From Ephemerocybe angulata (lineage: Eukaryota; Basidiomycota; Agaricomycetes; Agaricales; Psathyrellaceae), in the NCBI GenBank assembly GCA_013368325.1, contig JAACJK010000112.1:124001-188000 (forward strand): DNA of 64,000 nucleotides, written 5' to 3'. Both the position numbers and the translations under genes were made by a program. The notes beneath the pieces were generated by a model. That model was not told the DNA's origin. It worked only from the letters and a program-made list of their open reading frames with translations, and did no database searches. Of this stretch, positions 44,251 through 56,025 are shown piece after piece (position 1 is the first letter of the stretch; every line of letters begins with the position of its first letter).

Positions 44251-44875
44251 ATGCATTCAACTCACTGGGAAGACCTGCCGAGTTTGTTAGAAGTGAGTAC
44301 AGGTCGCAGGTCGAATCTCTGCTTTGAATGTACAAGCGACTAACGATTTTCGTCCTTGTTCTTCGTCTCCTCGACATGACAGCATTCTCCGGGCGAAAAC
44401 GTGACGTTCAGAGAGAATGCAGTAAGTGGCTCCCTACGTTGTAACCTTTCTTATAGTATCGATCTAATTGGATAAACAGAGGAGAGTCAAGCATTTGGAG
44501 GTGCTCTCCATCAACCATGATTCCAAGGAGCCTGTCGTCTGGAAGGCGCCCGTTTACGTGCTAGATACCGGCTCCAAGCGCAAGGAGGAGATCGATCTCG
44601 AAGAATCGCACTTCCCTAACGGATGCGTCAGCATCCCGCTCTATCAATATCCATTCACAGACAGGCCTCTTCCCTTCGTCTATCGTTTGTTCATAGACCC
44701 CGGAAACACCGGATCGCCTCCTTTGAACCAGTGCATCGCGAAGACACTCAAGCGGCCTTGGTTGGGCAACGTCGTGGTGGCTCGATATGCCCGAAACAAC
44801 ACACCTTCACGCCAAGCCTACTCCCACATCTCTAGGCAGGAAGCTGAGATAATATTCGGGATAGTCGGGATGTAA
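44251..44875 (+). CDS. Small conserved-looking hypothetical protein
   Basis: Model: 44251-44292, 44383-44421, 44480-44875. The total is 159 codons, phases consistent, giving 158 residues. It starts MHSTHWEDLPSLLE, then HSPGENVTFRENA, then KHLEVLSINHDSKEPVVWKA, PFTDRPLPFVYRLFIDPGNT and NVVVARYARNNTPSRQAYSH. Balanced composition, three exons with good splice sites and no low complexity support a real gene. No signal peptide or membrane segment. The family is not recognised. It lies 295 bp after the nucleotidyltransferase-like gene on the same strand. Confidence 0.6.
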
Positions 44876-45716
44876 GCACTCCCGCACCTCTTTCGCACCA
44901 GATGTCAGCTAACATTTCCTGATGGTATCGACGACTACCAGTTACTTAGGTCGGCTCTGGAACCACGCCTACGGACAGTAAGAGTCGCAGTATCTCGGAG
45001 GATGAGCATACTCGAGAGGAGTGAATACAAGTTGCGATTGTCCTGTCGTATGATGATGTATCTGTAAACTAGCCCACGGCTGTAGCGATTCAACTCGAAT
45101 ACCCGTTGCGGAAGCTAAATCAGGGTGACTTGAGAGGAAATGAAAGCCCTGCTTCCTAAATGATGATTTGACCTTGGTTTTATCCAAGCCTCTTGCTGGA
45201 AACTACTAGTAGCGTAATCGGCTCACAAGATCCCACCATTAAGTATAACACCCACCGAAGCACTAGTATGATCGCGCAAGAAATGGGAGAAGGAACCTGC
45301 GCCGCTGTCTACCTAAAGTCCACCGCGTCCGACAGCTGCGAAACCTGAGTAACCCTCAATCAACGTGAATTTGGGATATGTCATTCCGGCAGGCTCAGGC
45401 GATCGACTTGATCTAGCTGAAAGGCGTCCGGTCCTTCCGTTTGCAAAGAGGGGACAGTGAGGAGGCTACTTCAAGAACGGTTGCAAGTACGATCATTCTT
45501 CATTCTTCTCAGCATGAGCAGAGACGTCAAATGTACCCCCAGGAAACGGACACCGTTAAGGTAAGTACTCGTGCACAATATACGCGTTTATTTATGGATG
45601 GGATGCTACAAGCCAGTTGAGCACCACGTTCTACGCCCGCAACAATCGAGCCGCTAGAACATATGAAAGAGTATCAAACCCTTGTACTGCTCGACATATG
45701 AATTTAGGAATATTTT
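44876..45716. other. Spacer between convergent genes
   Basis: About 840 bp between a plus-strand stop (44875) and a minus-strand stop (45717). Short open frames occur but none is supported. Confidence 0.3.
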
Positions 45717-47166
45717 TTAATATGCAGTCCCTCCGAACGAAGGTGTGTAGAACTCTGGGAGGCCGCTGCGTCAAAGAAAAGAGTAAATATCGGGGATAAG
45801 AAGTGCGAACTGAACGTGCGCACCTGAGCAGGTTTACGGTGTCGAAGAAAGTCGACTGAGTCGCCGCAGAGAACTGGTTGTCCTGGGTGGTACCCGAGAT
45901 GCTATGAACCACAATCGCCGAGTTCAAGTTAGAGGTTACATAACTCCAGAGGAAACGGGTAAGCAAGGTCTCTGAAGACGGACGTACCTCGACATTCCTT
46001 GGGGGAAAAGACCACACCAATCAAAATCGCCGAACGGCTGAGAGCTTGCCGCCGACTGCTGACCAGCGTCGTTACTGCAATCCAAAAGGTAGGTAAGGGA
46101 ACAATGGAAATGATGAAGTCAGGATATAAACGAGAATATTGGCTGGTTAAACGAAACATACCTGAAGATAAAGTCGCTCGAGAACAAAGGAGCGAGGGAT
46201 GCCATCCCACCGTTGACTGACGTTTGACCTGAGAAGCCATCATTCTGAGCGGGGATGGCAGGGAGTATACCTGCGGCAAAGTTAGTCGAAGCGGGCATGG
46301 CATTGAACAGCCCGGTGGTCGCGCCCATATCCGTTCCCCAACCAAAAGTATCGCCGTTCAAGGCATGAGACACACCCGGGAGACCTGGAAGTGAAGGCTC
46401 AGTCTGGGAAGGAAGCCCATCTAGGTTGTTGAGCCACCCCCAAACGTCTGGGGAAGTGGGAGAGGGTACAGCAGCCAACGCCGGTCCTAGACAATCGACG
46501 TCGTCAAAGGGATCAGTGAACATAAGAGGCTACTCACCTGCGGGAGGAAGAGAGGGCACGGTATCCAACGACGAGTCTAAAGGTCGGCATCAGCAAAACA
46601 GAGTATCGAACCTTACAATCCACCCACCAAGTCCAGTAGTGGGCAAACCAGCCGCTCTGTCTTCAGGTCGGTAGCGAGGCCTCGTCCAAAAACACTGCGG
46701 AAGGATCGGGATTATTAGCCAACTTGCTCGTCGTAGCGTACAGACGCTCTTACCTCTTTTCCAGTATTCACGCACGAAGCGCATCCACCAGGACCGCTCG
46801 TTCCAGGGCACTAGAAAGGGTCAGGTTAGTTCGGACCCTGAGCGATTAAATGCGAGTACTCACTGGGATACCTTGATCCTGACAATGGTCGCAATACGTA
46901 TGAAACCATCGGTGATAATTCTTTCCGAGAATGCCTATCAACTGGGTCTCAATGGCCTGGACCTTCTTGACCTGCTCCGGCTGGAAGATATGTAGATTGA
47001 ACCTGGGATAGAAATCGACACCAAGTCAGTCCGAAAGTCCAGAGAAGTGAAGAACTGAGGGGACGACGAGCACTCACGCGCATAAGCCCCGAAGCTCTCC
47101 TGCGTCGTACGGACCAGCTTTGACTCTGGACCGCTTCTTTTTGGACGGGGAGTGCCCTTTACGCAT
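45717..47166 (-). CDS. Zn2Cys6 (GAL4-type) zinc-cluster protein, nine exons
   Basis: Model on the minus strand: 47166-47078, 47002-46864, 46810-46754, 46694-46628, 46576-46538, 46486-46162, 46074-45988, 45901-45824, 45765-45717. The total is 310 codons, every junction keeps phase, giving 309 residues. The start MRKGHSPSKKKRSRVKAGPY is basic. Residues about 68-96 form CX2CX6CX8CX2CX6C, split by two introns (CDHCQDQGIPC, then CASCVNTGKEC). This is the spacing of the fungal Zn(II)2Cys6 binuclear cluster. The C-terminal two thirds are Gly/Pro/Gln/Ser-rich (GLPTTGLDSS, WGWLNNLDGLPS, FSGQTSVNGGMAS), as in activation regions. It is probably a DNA-binding transcription factor-like protein in the nucleus, but the domain sits later than is usual and the target is unknown. 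Confidence 0.72.
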
Positions 47167-48605
47167 TGGAAAGGATATAGGACGGTGGATTCTTGGCTAG
47201 AGGCTGAACAGGATAGTGCTATCGTTTGAAGATGGGGGGAGTTTAAAGGCGCACGCAAATACAGCTGGAATCGAACGGCCTTTAACACCTTTATACATCG
47301 AAGAACGAAGGTTATTCTACATACGGAGTCGGTCTGACGTCCTTGTCTGCCGGCGAAGACTACAACCGAAGGGGGGAGTCATTGCGTCGTGGCAGTTCGA
47401 CATCCGACCCCCGCTATCCGTAGACCCGCATCCTCCTCCTAAAATAATGGGATATAACCAGCGCTTAATTATAAGCACCTATCAAAAACGAAAAAAAAGA
47501 GAGAAAGATCGTACTTACCTGGCGCTGCTTGTCTCATAGCACCGATTACTGAGCGCAGACGCATTGTTTCCAGCTAAACGGTCTCGTCTAGAGGGAACCA
47601 ACGTCGCAACTAGAGCGGATGAGTAATAGTCCAATTTGAATAAAGGTCAAGATGGAGGCGGCAGAAGCGACGCCACACCCAGATGGGTCCAGGGCTACGT
47701 GGACATCGCTGAAGCTTACTGAACAGGATCTAACCTCCAGAGTAGAAGGAGTCAAAACCTAAATTCGCCGGCACCACAGATACTTGCACGCTCCAGTCCA
47801 TGACTCCAACCGTCCACAAGCGCTTGTCACCTCGCCAAGTAGGACCACCCCTCGTTCAACAGAATAAATAATCATTCGAGTCAATATGCGCTGGATAGAA
47901 GTGGGACGCGCCTCCCCACGCGGTTAAGTTTCGCCCTTTTAGCTTGAGAAGCGGGACAGCCTGGATGTAGTGATTACACGTAAAGATACTTGAAAAGAAA
48001 AAGAACAAAAATTGCATACCCCTCTTATCACGGTCGCCACGGTGCCACGGTAGGAACCGATGCAGTGGAAAAGCGGAAATGAAATCCAGGCGCCCGCAAA
48101 AAAAAAATGAACCAGCCCATCAGCGATTGACAAGGGAACTACGAAAGAGAGGCGCGACTTACGCAATGACAAGATGGCTCGGCTCAACCGCCTCTCGTTA
48201 CGTCCTAGTAGAAGTGAACCCCACCATTATTTCATGAAACAAAGGACACTGCGCGCGCCGACCACGTTTTGACGCGTAACCCGCGCTTTACGTCGGGGGT
48301 CCGTGCACAATCGAGCCTCCGAATTACCAAGGCCGCGCTTGAGACCACTGCTATTCACAGTAATATTTTCAGAGAAAAACATCTTCGGCTACGATCTAGA
48401 AGCACTTTACCTAGAATGTGGCACCAATTGTAGCAGCTGCATCCCAGACCGGGAACCTATGAGAGAGCCGTCCCTGCAGTCGAAAATAAAGACCGATGGA
48501 AGAGATCTATTGCCAAAAACAAACGCTCATTAGAATCGAGTCTTCATACAAGTAGGTGTGCCAGAGGGCTAACACTGTGAGTAAGCCTCGTAACGGCTTA
48601 CACAG
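47167..48605. other. Upstream region of the zinc-cluster gene and weak coding-like segments
   Basis: About 1.4 kb. No supported gene. A plus-strand frame at 48303-48533 is open and has modest coding character but no splice partner that I can confirm. An A-rich tract lies near 47486-47506. Confidence 0.25.
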
Positions 48606-48937
48606 TTCCGGACGGCAACTGCACCGATGCATCCAGGTCGTGTGGACGTATTGCGACCCGAGGACCAAATCTACGCTCATCGCCATGCAGCCCGGCAGAC
48701 AACGCCGTTGGTGTATCACAGGTAAGATTAGTAGAACGACACCACAAGGTACGCACATCGGTACACTGAAACAGACGCGATCCTCAACTTCGTGCCTACC
48801 CAAATGTGCACCATACCCGCCTTAACGCCTGCCTACTTGCCAAAGCCTGTGCTAGTTGCGCAATTCAAACCATTATTTTCTGCAACGGCAAGAACAGCGT
48901 CCGGTGGGCTTCCTATTCGATATCTGGACCCACGTAG
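48606..48937 (+). CDS. Possible Cys-rich exons related in style to the zinc-cluster gene
   Basis: Two pieces, 48606-48721 and 48775-48937, join through a 53-nt GT-AG intron. One frame reads VDVLRPEDQIYAHRHAARQ and then HTRLNACLLAKACASCAIQT with a further Cys nearby. The CASC followed about seven residues later by Cys recalls half of a zinc cluster. Another frame is also open across the same splice, so the choice of frame is uncertain. No start codon or end is fixed. Confidence 0.25.
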
Positions 48938-50089
48938 TAACCATCGACGGCTGAGCGCAGACCCGACAAGGGAAAGACGGAACGAATCTGCAATATAAGA
49001 GACGGAGTGAAGGGTCATCATGGGTGCAGCACCTGTAATGTGAAAAGGTACATACCCTCCCGCCCCCCAGGCCCTCCCCCGTCCCCAGAGGAACGTAAGA
49101 ACTATCGCCGTCCTTCGCTCGAGCGACGGCGGGATCCGTCGTTGCTGTATCCTTCTTGTCAAAGACCTTCGTCCCTGGGCATCCAGCAGATGATCGCCGT
49201 AGTTATTCAGCGGATGAGCATTGGCCTCGACTGCACGACACTTAACACAGAAGATGGAGAATAGTATGGAGCAAGTTGATAGCAAAGTCGCGTAGAAGTG
49301 AGGGTACAACACTAGAAACAAAGGGCTGATCCAGGGGAGAGGAGCCGAGAGCGTGAGAACTCGGCTCCGGCATTCAGCCGAGCGTTTGTCTGGGAGATGT
49401 GCGCTTAACCCTTGACCTTAACGAGTCAGACGATACAACTCCTTTCGCCCAACACACACCTAACCCGCTCTCCTCTAAGAGCCGATTTCATGCACTCAGG
49501 CCTCAAGTAGACCACCTGAAGGATTCTACGGCGAAAGGTAACCTTCTGAACTGTCTTGCAAGTCTCGACTCACCTTTATTCTCCAGGCATCCCTACTCAT
49601 CGGCGTCCACCCGCAGCACAAGGATGCCTTCATCGACGGGCCCTGTCACACCGGTTTATCATCAGTGGACCTGCGCTGTCTGAATTGCAGATACGGAAAT
49701 GGAAAGAATCCATCGACAATACAGTCATGGAGGAAGATATTAGGTTGAAGAATTGGAGCAAACGGTGGAACATTGGGCTGCAAGTCCCGCTAAGAAGAGT
49801 ATGGGGTACCTGAGGGCGGCACTGTAGGAACGGGGTTAAATGAAGGTAGCAAGGGTGCATGTGGCTGACGAGACGGCCCACTGCTACAAGTCATATCGCC
49901 AACCCCAGTGCCAATACTGCGCAGCGTCGTTGTGGACGGTGTGCTGGATGCTGTCATGCTGTCTCCAAGGTTCGTCACATCAACTTGTTCAATAACTACA
50001 TGGTAACCTACCATACTAAAGGAGTTTTACAGGAAGTGAACCAGACGAAGCGCAAGATATGCAATTACCTCAACTGAGAGCCTAAAATC
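48938..50089. other. Coding-like fragments, gene structure unresolved
   Basis: Plus-strand segments at about 49080-49262 and 49600-49812 look protein-like, for example HPADDRRSYSADEHWPRLHD and ELQIRKWKESIDNTVMEEDI. The second ends in KNWSKRWNIGLQ. Their frames cannot be joined with confidence. They may be exons of one or two fast-evolving genes like their neighbours, or remnants. Confidence 0.25.
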
Positions 50090-51660
50090 AGCCCCCCAAC
50101 CTCTTCCCCTTTGAAACCGCCATCAGGATGGACTTCAGGAAACCCAGCAGTACCCCAGTATTGTCCTAAGGATGTCTCAGATCATGACGCCAGCCGCTGA
50201 TATAGGTGAGTCTACGCTATGCATCGCCGTAATGATTTACTGACCACTCGCAAGGCCTACCCTCCTTTTACTTGGCGATCTCATTTAGGCAGGTCAATGG
50301 TATCGGATCTAGTGGCAGACACATTAGTCCGCTCGTCAGTTTGCTCCTCCAGATGGACACACTACCCTTCGTCCCTTATCCTGCCGTCAAGAGCATTAAA
50401 GTTCGGAGCATGGAAATGTCGTCGATATCGAGGAGAAATTGGAACGCTATGAGATTTAAATCGCTCGCACCTCCAGAACCGCCATTCGTCCATGCCGTCT
50501 CTGGTGGAATACTCCTTTTCTCGCTCAGCGCGTTCAGACCATCTCACCTTGGCCTACATTCATCTGTGTTTGCCGCTTCCTCGTCGATCCCACGCAAAAC
50601 GATGGTGCACACCAAGTATCGGAGATGAGTAGGCGTGGCAGATGCTTCGCCCAACTACCTCCGTCGCATGCTTGACAAGGAACATGCTCGAACAGTCGAC
50701 AACCCCATCCTCTCCAACTTCGAGATCGCCGTCAAACTGGACTTTGCGTAGAAGTACCATCCGCGTTGAGGTTCGTCAAATATACTTTCTCACTACGTAT
50801 ATAGTGTCCTGACCTCCTACAGGAACATGCTACGACCGACTCGAACCTCAATTCCCAACGAAAGCACTACAACGAACGACCCTCCCATCAACCGTGTATC
50901 GTCAAACACGGAATATTCAGTTTACAGGATGTCAACCAGACGGGGCGGAAAAGGTGCAATCACATCAGCTGGGAGCTTGCAATCGACACTCGCACTCCCA
51001 TCCAACTTTGAGACCGCGGTCAAGCTGCACTTCGACCATAATACTCGGGCAGTACTCCAGATAAAACATAGGGATGGTCCCAGAGCGTGCCGCCCGCGCT
51101 GAGGTTCGCCAAATATCTATTTTCACTACGTATATAGTATACTGACAAGCTACAGGAATGAGCCACGGACGATTCGATCATCAATTACTCAAGAATACAC
51201 TACGGGGGACGACCATCCCCACCTTCGTCGCCACTGATCGACAGTCTATGCACCCATCGTCCAATCTTCAGCAGTGGTTCATCGCCCACACCTTCCACCA
51301 CCCCTACTGCACATCCGTCTCCTTCGATCTGCTCCAGAGACTACAGGCAATTTCCCGCCACTCAGTGCTCATCTAGCCTCGGACTCTTCATTTCAAATTT
51401 TGTGATCGACTCCAAGGCCATCTGCAATGACGCCTACTCCCTGGGGTATCGTAGATTAAACTGGGAGCTTACAATCGACACCTCCAATCTTCTCCATCTT
51501 TGAGACCGCCGTTAGGTTTCATGTCGCCCAGCATGTCTGGCAGTACCCCAGAAAACATCTACGGATGGTCTCAGAATGTACCGCCCGCGTCGAGGTCTCA
51601 GAATGTACCGCCCGCGTCGAGGTTCGTCACATATAACTCCTCACTACGTATATGGTTTCC
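50090..51660 (+). repeat. Array of diverged exon-like repeat modules
   Basis: Several modules recur with 70-90% similarity by eye. Module D contains TTTGAGACCGCCGT-like sequence followed by CAGTACCCCAG and a GGTCTCAGA-like end (near 50100, 50710, 51000, 51500). Module G is an intron-like unit GTTCGTCA...ACTACGTATATAG...CTACAG (near 50771, 51103, 51622, and again at 56538). Module A starts TATAGGTGAGTCTACG (50201, and again at 56103 and 59036). A perfect 27-bp tandem duplication lies at about 51575-51628. The modules look like copies of a 5' exon plus its intron. Confidence 0.6.
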
Positions 51661-54269
51661 TGATGCGCTACAGGCAAATGCTCCTAACGACTCAAGCCCC
51701 AATTCCCAACGAAAGCGCTACGCCAAACGACTCCACCTTCAATAACCTCTACTCGACGAACTACGCCCCTCAAGTAGCATTGCCATCGCTATCTACCCAG
51801 CAATCAGCGCCAGGGTCTTCCCGACTTCCAAGCCGGTCACAAACACGGATCTCCTTGCCCAACTCGATGCGAGGTCGCAGAAGAGCGACGGTGACGAGGA
51901 GGAAGATGAAGGGGAGGATGAAGACAACGAAGCCGAAGACGAGTTTGATGAGACCACTAGCGAAGCCAGCCGTCGGGAACTCCACCCCGAGGAAGAGTAC
52001 GAGGAGGGTTACCCCGACGAAGCAGGCCCCCACTACCCTGGCGACTTCGACTACATCCAATCGGACGCCCCTCCTCTCCCACCTGCTGGCTATCACGAGA
52101 ACGAATACGAAGCGGAAGAGCAGGACGATGACGAGGACGGAGAGTACGAGCTGGCTTACCCCGACTTCACCGTCCCTCACTACCCTACCAACATCCAAGC
52201 GGACGCCGAAGAAGAAGAAGAGCAGGACGATATCGAGGGCGAAGTCTACGAGGAGGAGGAAGAGAACGACGAGAATGCCCCTCCTCCCCGCCGCGAGGGT
52301 GGACGGGTCCCATTTGAGGTATATCGCGACGACGAGCACGAGGACGAAGCCGAAGAATATGTCGAGGAAGAGGAGGTCATCGAAGAAGAACCCGAGCCCT
52401 CCAGCTGCGATTGCCTCCCCGGCTTCTGCACCCACCATCGGTCTCTCCCACCCTCCTCCCTTCCCCGCCCTACCACTGGCCCTCGGACCACGATAGCTCT
52501 CTCTCCCCTCAGGCACTACACAGAGAACCCGTCTGCACAGACTGCCACCCCCCTCACCCGCTCCTACATTGACCATGTCACCGCGCAACTCTACGCCGAA
52601 CAGCGCGCACTCCGCCTCCAGATGATGGAAAACGAGAAGGCCATCAAGAATAGGCTCTACGCGCTTGAGATGCTGTCTGCCGATGCAGCGGAAGCGGTCG
52701 AAGGGGTGAACGAGGCCTTGCGTGCTCTGGAGGACGTTGCTGGGTCGGACATGGCAACGGTCGTGAAATGGATGGTGAATGAAATACCCTACATGAAGCC
52801 TTCTGATTATAAAGAAGGGATGGGGGTGGCGTGGCTGAAGGACTACTTGGAGAGCCACGCTCCGGAAGCCGACGACGAGGATGCACCTGCCGAGGGGCAT
52901 GGAGGCGATGGAGGCGACGACGACGAGACGACGATGACGACGAGGAGGGTGGACCCGACACGATGAATATGCGAGCTGGCCATGTACAAGTCCTGAGCAC
53001 CATCCAGGAAGTCGACGAGGCGCAGCTCTCGACTCCGACCCCATCCCCCGAGCCTGAACCCCAGAATGAGCCCAGTTCCACTTCTCGGTACGTTGTCAGA
53101 GTTTATTTCAATCTTTCCGATTTGACTAACACACCTTCTAGTGTTCAGCCAAACCCTTTGAAACGCCGCCGCTCCGATGTTGATGACGTTGCGCCTCGGT
53201 CTGCCCCCGTCGTGCAGCAGGAGCAGGAGCTTGAGGACGCGATGGACACGGACGAGGAGGAGCAAATATCGATGCTCCTCACAGCCGCTATCCAGCACGA
53301 TGAGGACTCCGAGGATGAAGAAGAACATCCGTCGAAGAAGATGAGGATGACGACCGAGGTTGAGGAAGCGACTTCTGCAAGTGCAGCGAGGGCCGTTCGA
53401 AGGTCCCCGAATGTGGCTGCGGAGGAGAGGAGGGTCAGTGGGGCGACCGTGTATAGCGCTAGCGTTGATGGGTATCGCTCTGGGAGCGAGAACCCTGAGA
53501 ATGCGCGCGAGCATGTGGAGGAGCTTGTGAGTGTGAACGATGAAGAGGAGACGAGCGGAGAATATGAGGAGAGCAATGAGAACGAGAACAAGACTGGTAC
53601 GTCGATCCATATCCGCCGTCACATCCATAGTCCGGGTGTACTCACGCGAGATGCAGGTATCACCAGTGAGGCACCGGTTGCCTCCAACACACACGTCGAG
53701 TGCGACCGCAATACTATGTACGAGAACGACTCCAACGGAGTCAACAGCACCAGCTATCTCAACTATCACGAGGAGCGTCTTGGAGGCGGACATGAAGAGC
53801 AGGAGCCACGCACCATTTCGATTCCACCTTCCGCCTCGGCCTTCGCCATTCGCGAATCAGCACCCTCTCCCTCGCCACACCTTACGCTTCAGGACGAGCC
53901 CCTCAGTCGCGGTGGGCGTGCCTTGAGCGGTCTCCCGCCGCTCGCTCCTGGAGGGTATCGGGCGGTACAGAGCAGCTACCTCGATCGCTTCCGGGGTGTT
54001 GTCGGGCTCAGCAGATATTCCCAGCCGGAGAACCAGGCCAATGCGAGCCCGAGCTCTGAGGAGTTGACGCTCACGAGTGCACTTGTGAGCATTGGGGCGT
54101 TGCCACCGCAGGCGATGGAGAGGGCGACGGGGCAGACCACGAGGTATGGCCCGGTGGCACAGGGAGCGCCTGAGGGGCGACAGACTCGCTCGCGCACAAG
54201 GGCATCCCCTGGAGAGCGTGAGAGGATTGCGGAGGAAACGAGGGCGAGGAAGAGTTACCTGCGCCATCC
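51533..54269 (+). CDS. Acidic low-complexity protein gene with a probable frameshift, 3' end replaced by HSP70 sequence
   Basis: A candidate ATG at 51533 lies in the last repeat module (MSGSTPENIYGW, then SQNVPPASR twice). From about 51790 one frame reads strongly acidic protein (many Asp/Glu/Tyr, HYPGDFDYIQSDAPPLPP, then a helical part AEQRALRLQMMENEKAIKNR and DMATVVKWMVNEIPYMK). At a GAC repeat near 52920-52945 the frame must shift by one base to continue as NMRAGHVQVLSTIQEVDEAQ. After that come two GT-AG introns (53088-53141, about 53598-53655), a KRRR basic motif, more acidic blocks and a Thr/Arg-rich end. At about 54270 the frame runs into HSP70 sequence. The long basic frame on the same strand and the long antisense frames are shadows. 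Function unknown; possibly a nuclear disordered protein. Confidence 0.42.
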
Positions 54270-56025
54270 CCACTTCAAAGGCTGTCGGTATCGATCTCGG
54301 CACCACCTACTCTGGTTGCGGTGTGTGGCAGAACATCGTGTCGAAACCATCGCCCACGACCAGATTAATCGAACCACCCTTTCCTACGTTTCCTTTACGA
54401 TAAAGAGCGTCTCATTAGAGATGCCGCCAAAAACCAGACCCCTATGAACCCTCACAACACTGTTTTCGATGCTAAGCATCTCATCGGTCGCATGTTAGAC
54501 GATCCCGAGGTCCAGGCCGATATGAAGCACTTCCCCTTCCCCGTCATCAACAAAATCGGAAAGCCTTACATCAGGGTTGAGTACCGTGGGCGAGGTTTTC
54601 ACCCGAGGTGATCTCCTCTATGATCATTCCGCAGACGAAGAAGACTGCCCAGTCATACTTTAGCACACCGTCGTCGTCACCGTTCCTGTATGCTTCAACG
54701 ACTTCCTACGTCATACTACCAAGGACGCTGGTACCATATCCGGCATGAACGTTATCCGTATCATGGACGAGCACGATGCCGCCAATGTCACCTACGGTCT
54801 CGACAAGGAGGACATCGGCGAGAGCAACGTCCTCTTCTTCGTTCTCGGAGGAGGAACTCTCGATGAGTCTTTGTTAACCATCGAAGGTATTCTTCGAAGT
54901 CAAAGCCGCCGATGGTGATACGGGGGTGGAGAAGATTTCGACAACCGAACCACTTTAGCCATGAGTACAATCGCAAGCACAAGAAGGATCTCTCCAGCAA
55001 CCCTCGTGCTGTCCGTCGTTCCCTCAGCTTGCGAGCGTGTCAAGCGCACCCCCTCCTCTGCCTCCCAGACCACCATCGGTATCGATTACCTTTTCGAGGC
55101 CTTCGACTTCTACATCTCCCTAACCCCTGCCCATTTTCGAGGAACCCTGCCAGGATCTGTTCCGAACCGCCCATCAAGCTCGTCGAGAAGGTTCTCCGCA
55201 ACTCCAATATCGACAAGTCTAGCGTTCACGAGATCGCCCTCGTCGGTGGATCCACTCGTCTATCCCATATCGTCAAACTTGTGTCCGACTTCTTTAAGGG
55301 CAAGGAGCCCAACAAGAGCATCAACCCTGATGAGACCATTGACTACGGTGCCGTAGTCCAGGCCGTCGTTCTCACCGGTGACACCTCGGAGAAGACCTCA
55401 CGAGATCTTCTCTACCTACGCCGACAACCAGCCTGGTGTTCTTATCCAAGTTTATGAGAAGCGCGCCCGGACCAAGGATAACAACCTTCTCGGCAAGGGC
55501 GATCTCTCTGGCATCCCCCAACCCTCTGTGGCGTTCCTCAGATCGCCGATAAGACTACCGGCAAGTCCAACCGCCTCACCATCACCAACGACGAGAGAGA
55601 GTCATCTCTCCAAGGAGGTGATCGGACGTATGGTTTCTGAGACTGAGCAGTCCAAGCCTAAGGACGAGAAGGCTACTGCCCGCATCGCATCGAAGAACGG
55701 CCTCGAGTCGCACGCCTACAAATTTCACAACTTTCTGAACGACGACAAGCTCTCCCCCAAGTTCGACGCCGCCGAGAGTCCAAGCTTGAGACCGCAGTCA
55801 ACACAAACCCATCCGATGGCTAGATGCCTCTCAGAAAGCCTCGAAGACGAGTATGAATCGAAGCAGAAGGAATCTGAGTCCATCCCCATCATGCGGCTAA
55901 TCAACAGTCAGGCAGATGGTGCACCTGACAGCTTACCTAGTGCCGGTGCTGCTGCTCCTGGCGGATTCTCTGGTGCTGGTGGCACCGCCGCCCACAAGGA
56001 TAGCCCCAGCGAGGAGACTGACTAG
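54270..56025 (+). pseudogene. HSP70 pseudogene copy 1
   Basis: The sequence follows cytosolic HSP70 from AVGIDLGTTYS (about 54285) to a C-terminal GGFSGAGGTAAH tail ending EETD at 56023-56025. It is split over several frames. Recognisable parts in order are [20 protein letters not shown]-like and GMN segments, HEIALVGGSTRLSHIVKLVS, FFKGKEPNKSINPDETIDYG and NGLESHAYKFHNFLNDDKL. It lacks the stretch after SEKT that normally reads as the start of the substrate-binding domain, and a further short stretch after [10 protein letters not shown]. Multiple frame breaks mean no functional chaperone can be made. It begins inside the 3' part of the acidic-protein gene. Confidence 0.85.

Noticed and set aside
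51576..52496. 306-residue very basic plus-strand frame
   Set aside because: It is the shifted reading of the acidic GAG/GAA/GAC-rich coding sequence. Its Arg/Lys/Thr runs are a by-product. Only its first part (to about 51860) may be real coding sequence.
51770..53793. Long minus-strand frames (424 and 316 residues)
   Set aside because: They are antisense to the acidic-protein gene and consist of hydrophobic Val/Leu/Phe runs expected from complementing acidic codons.
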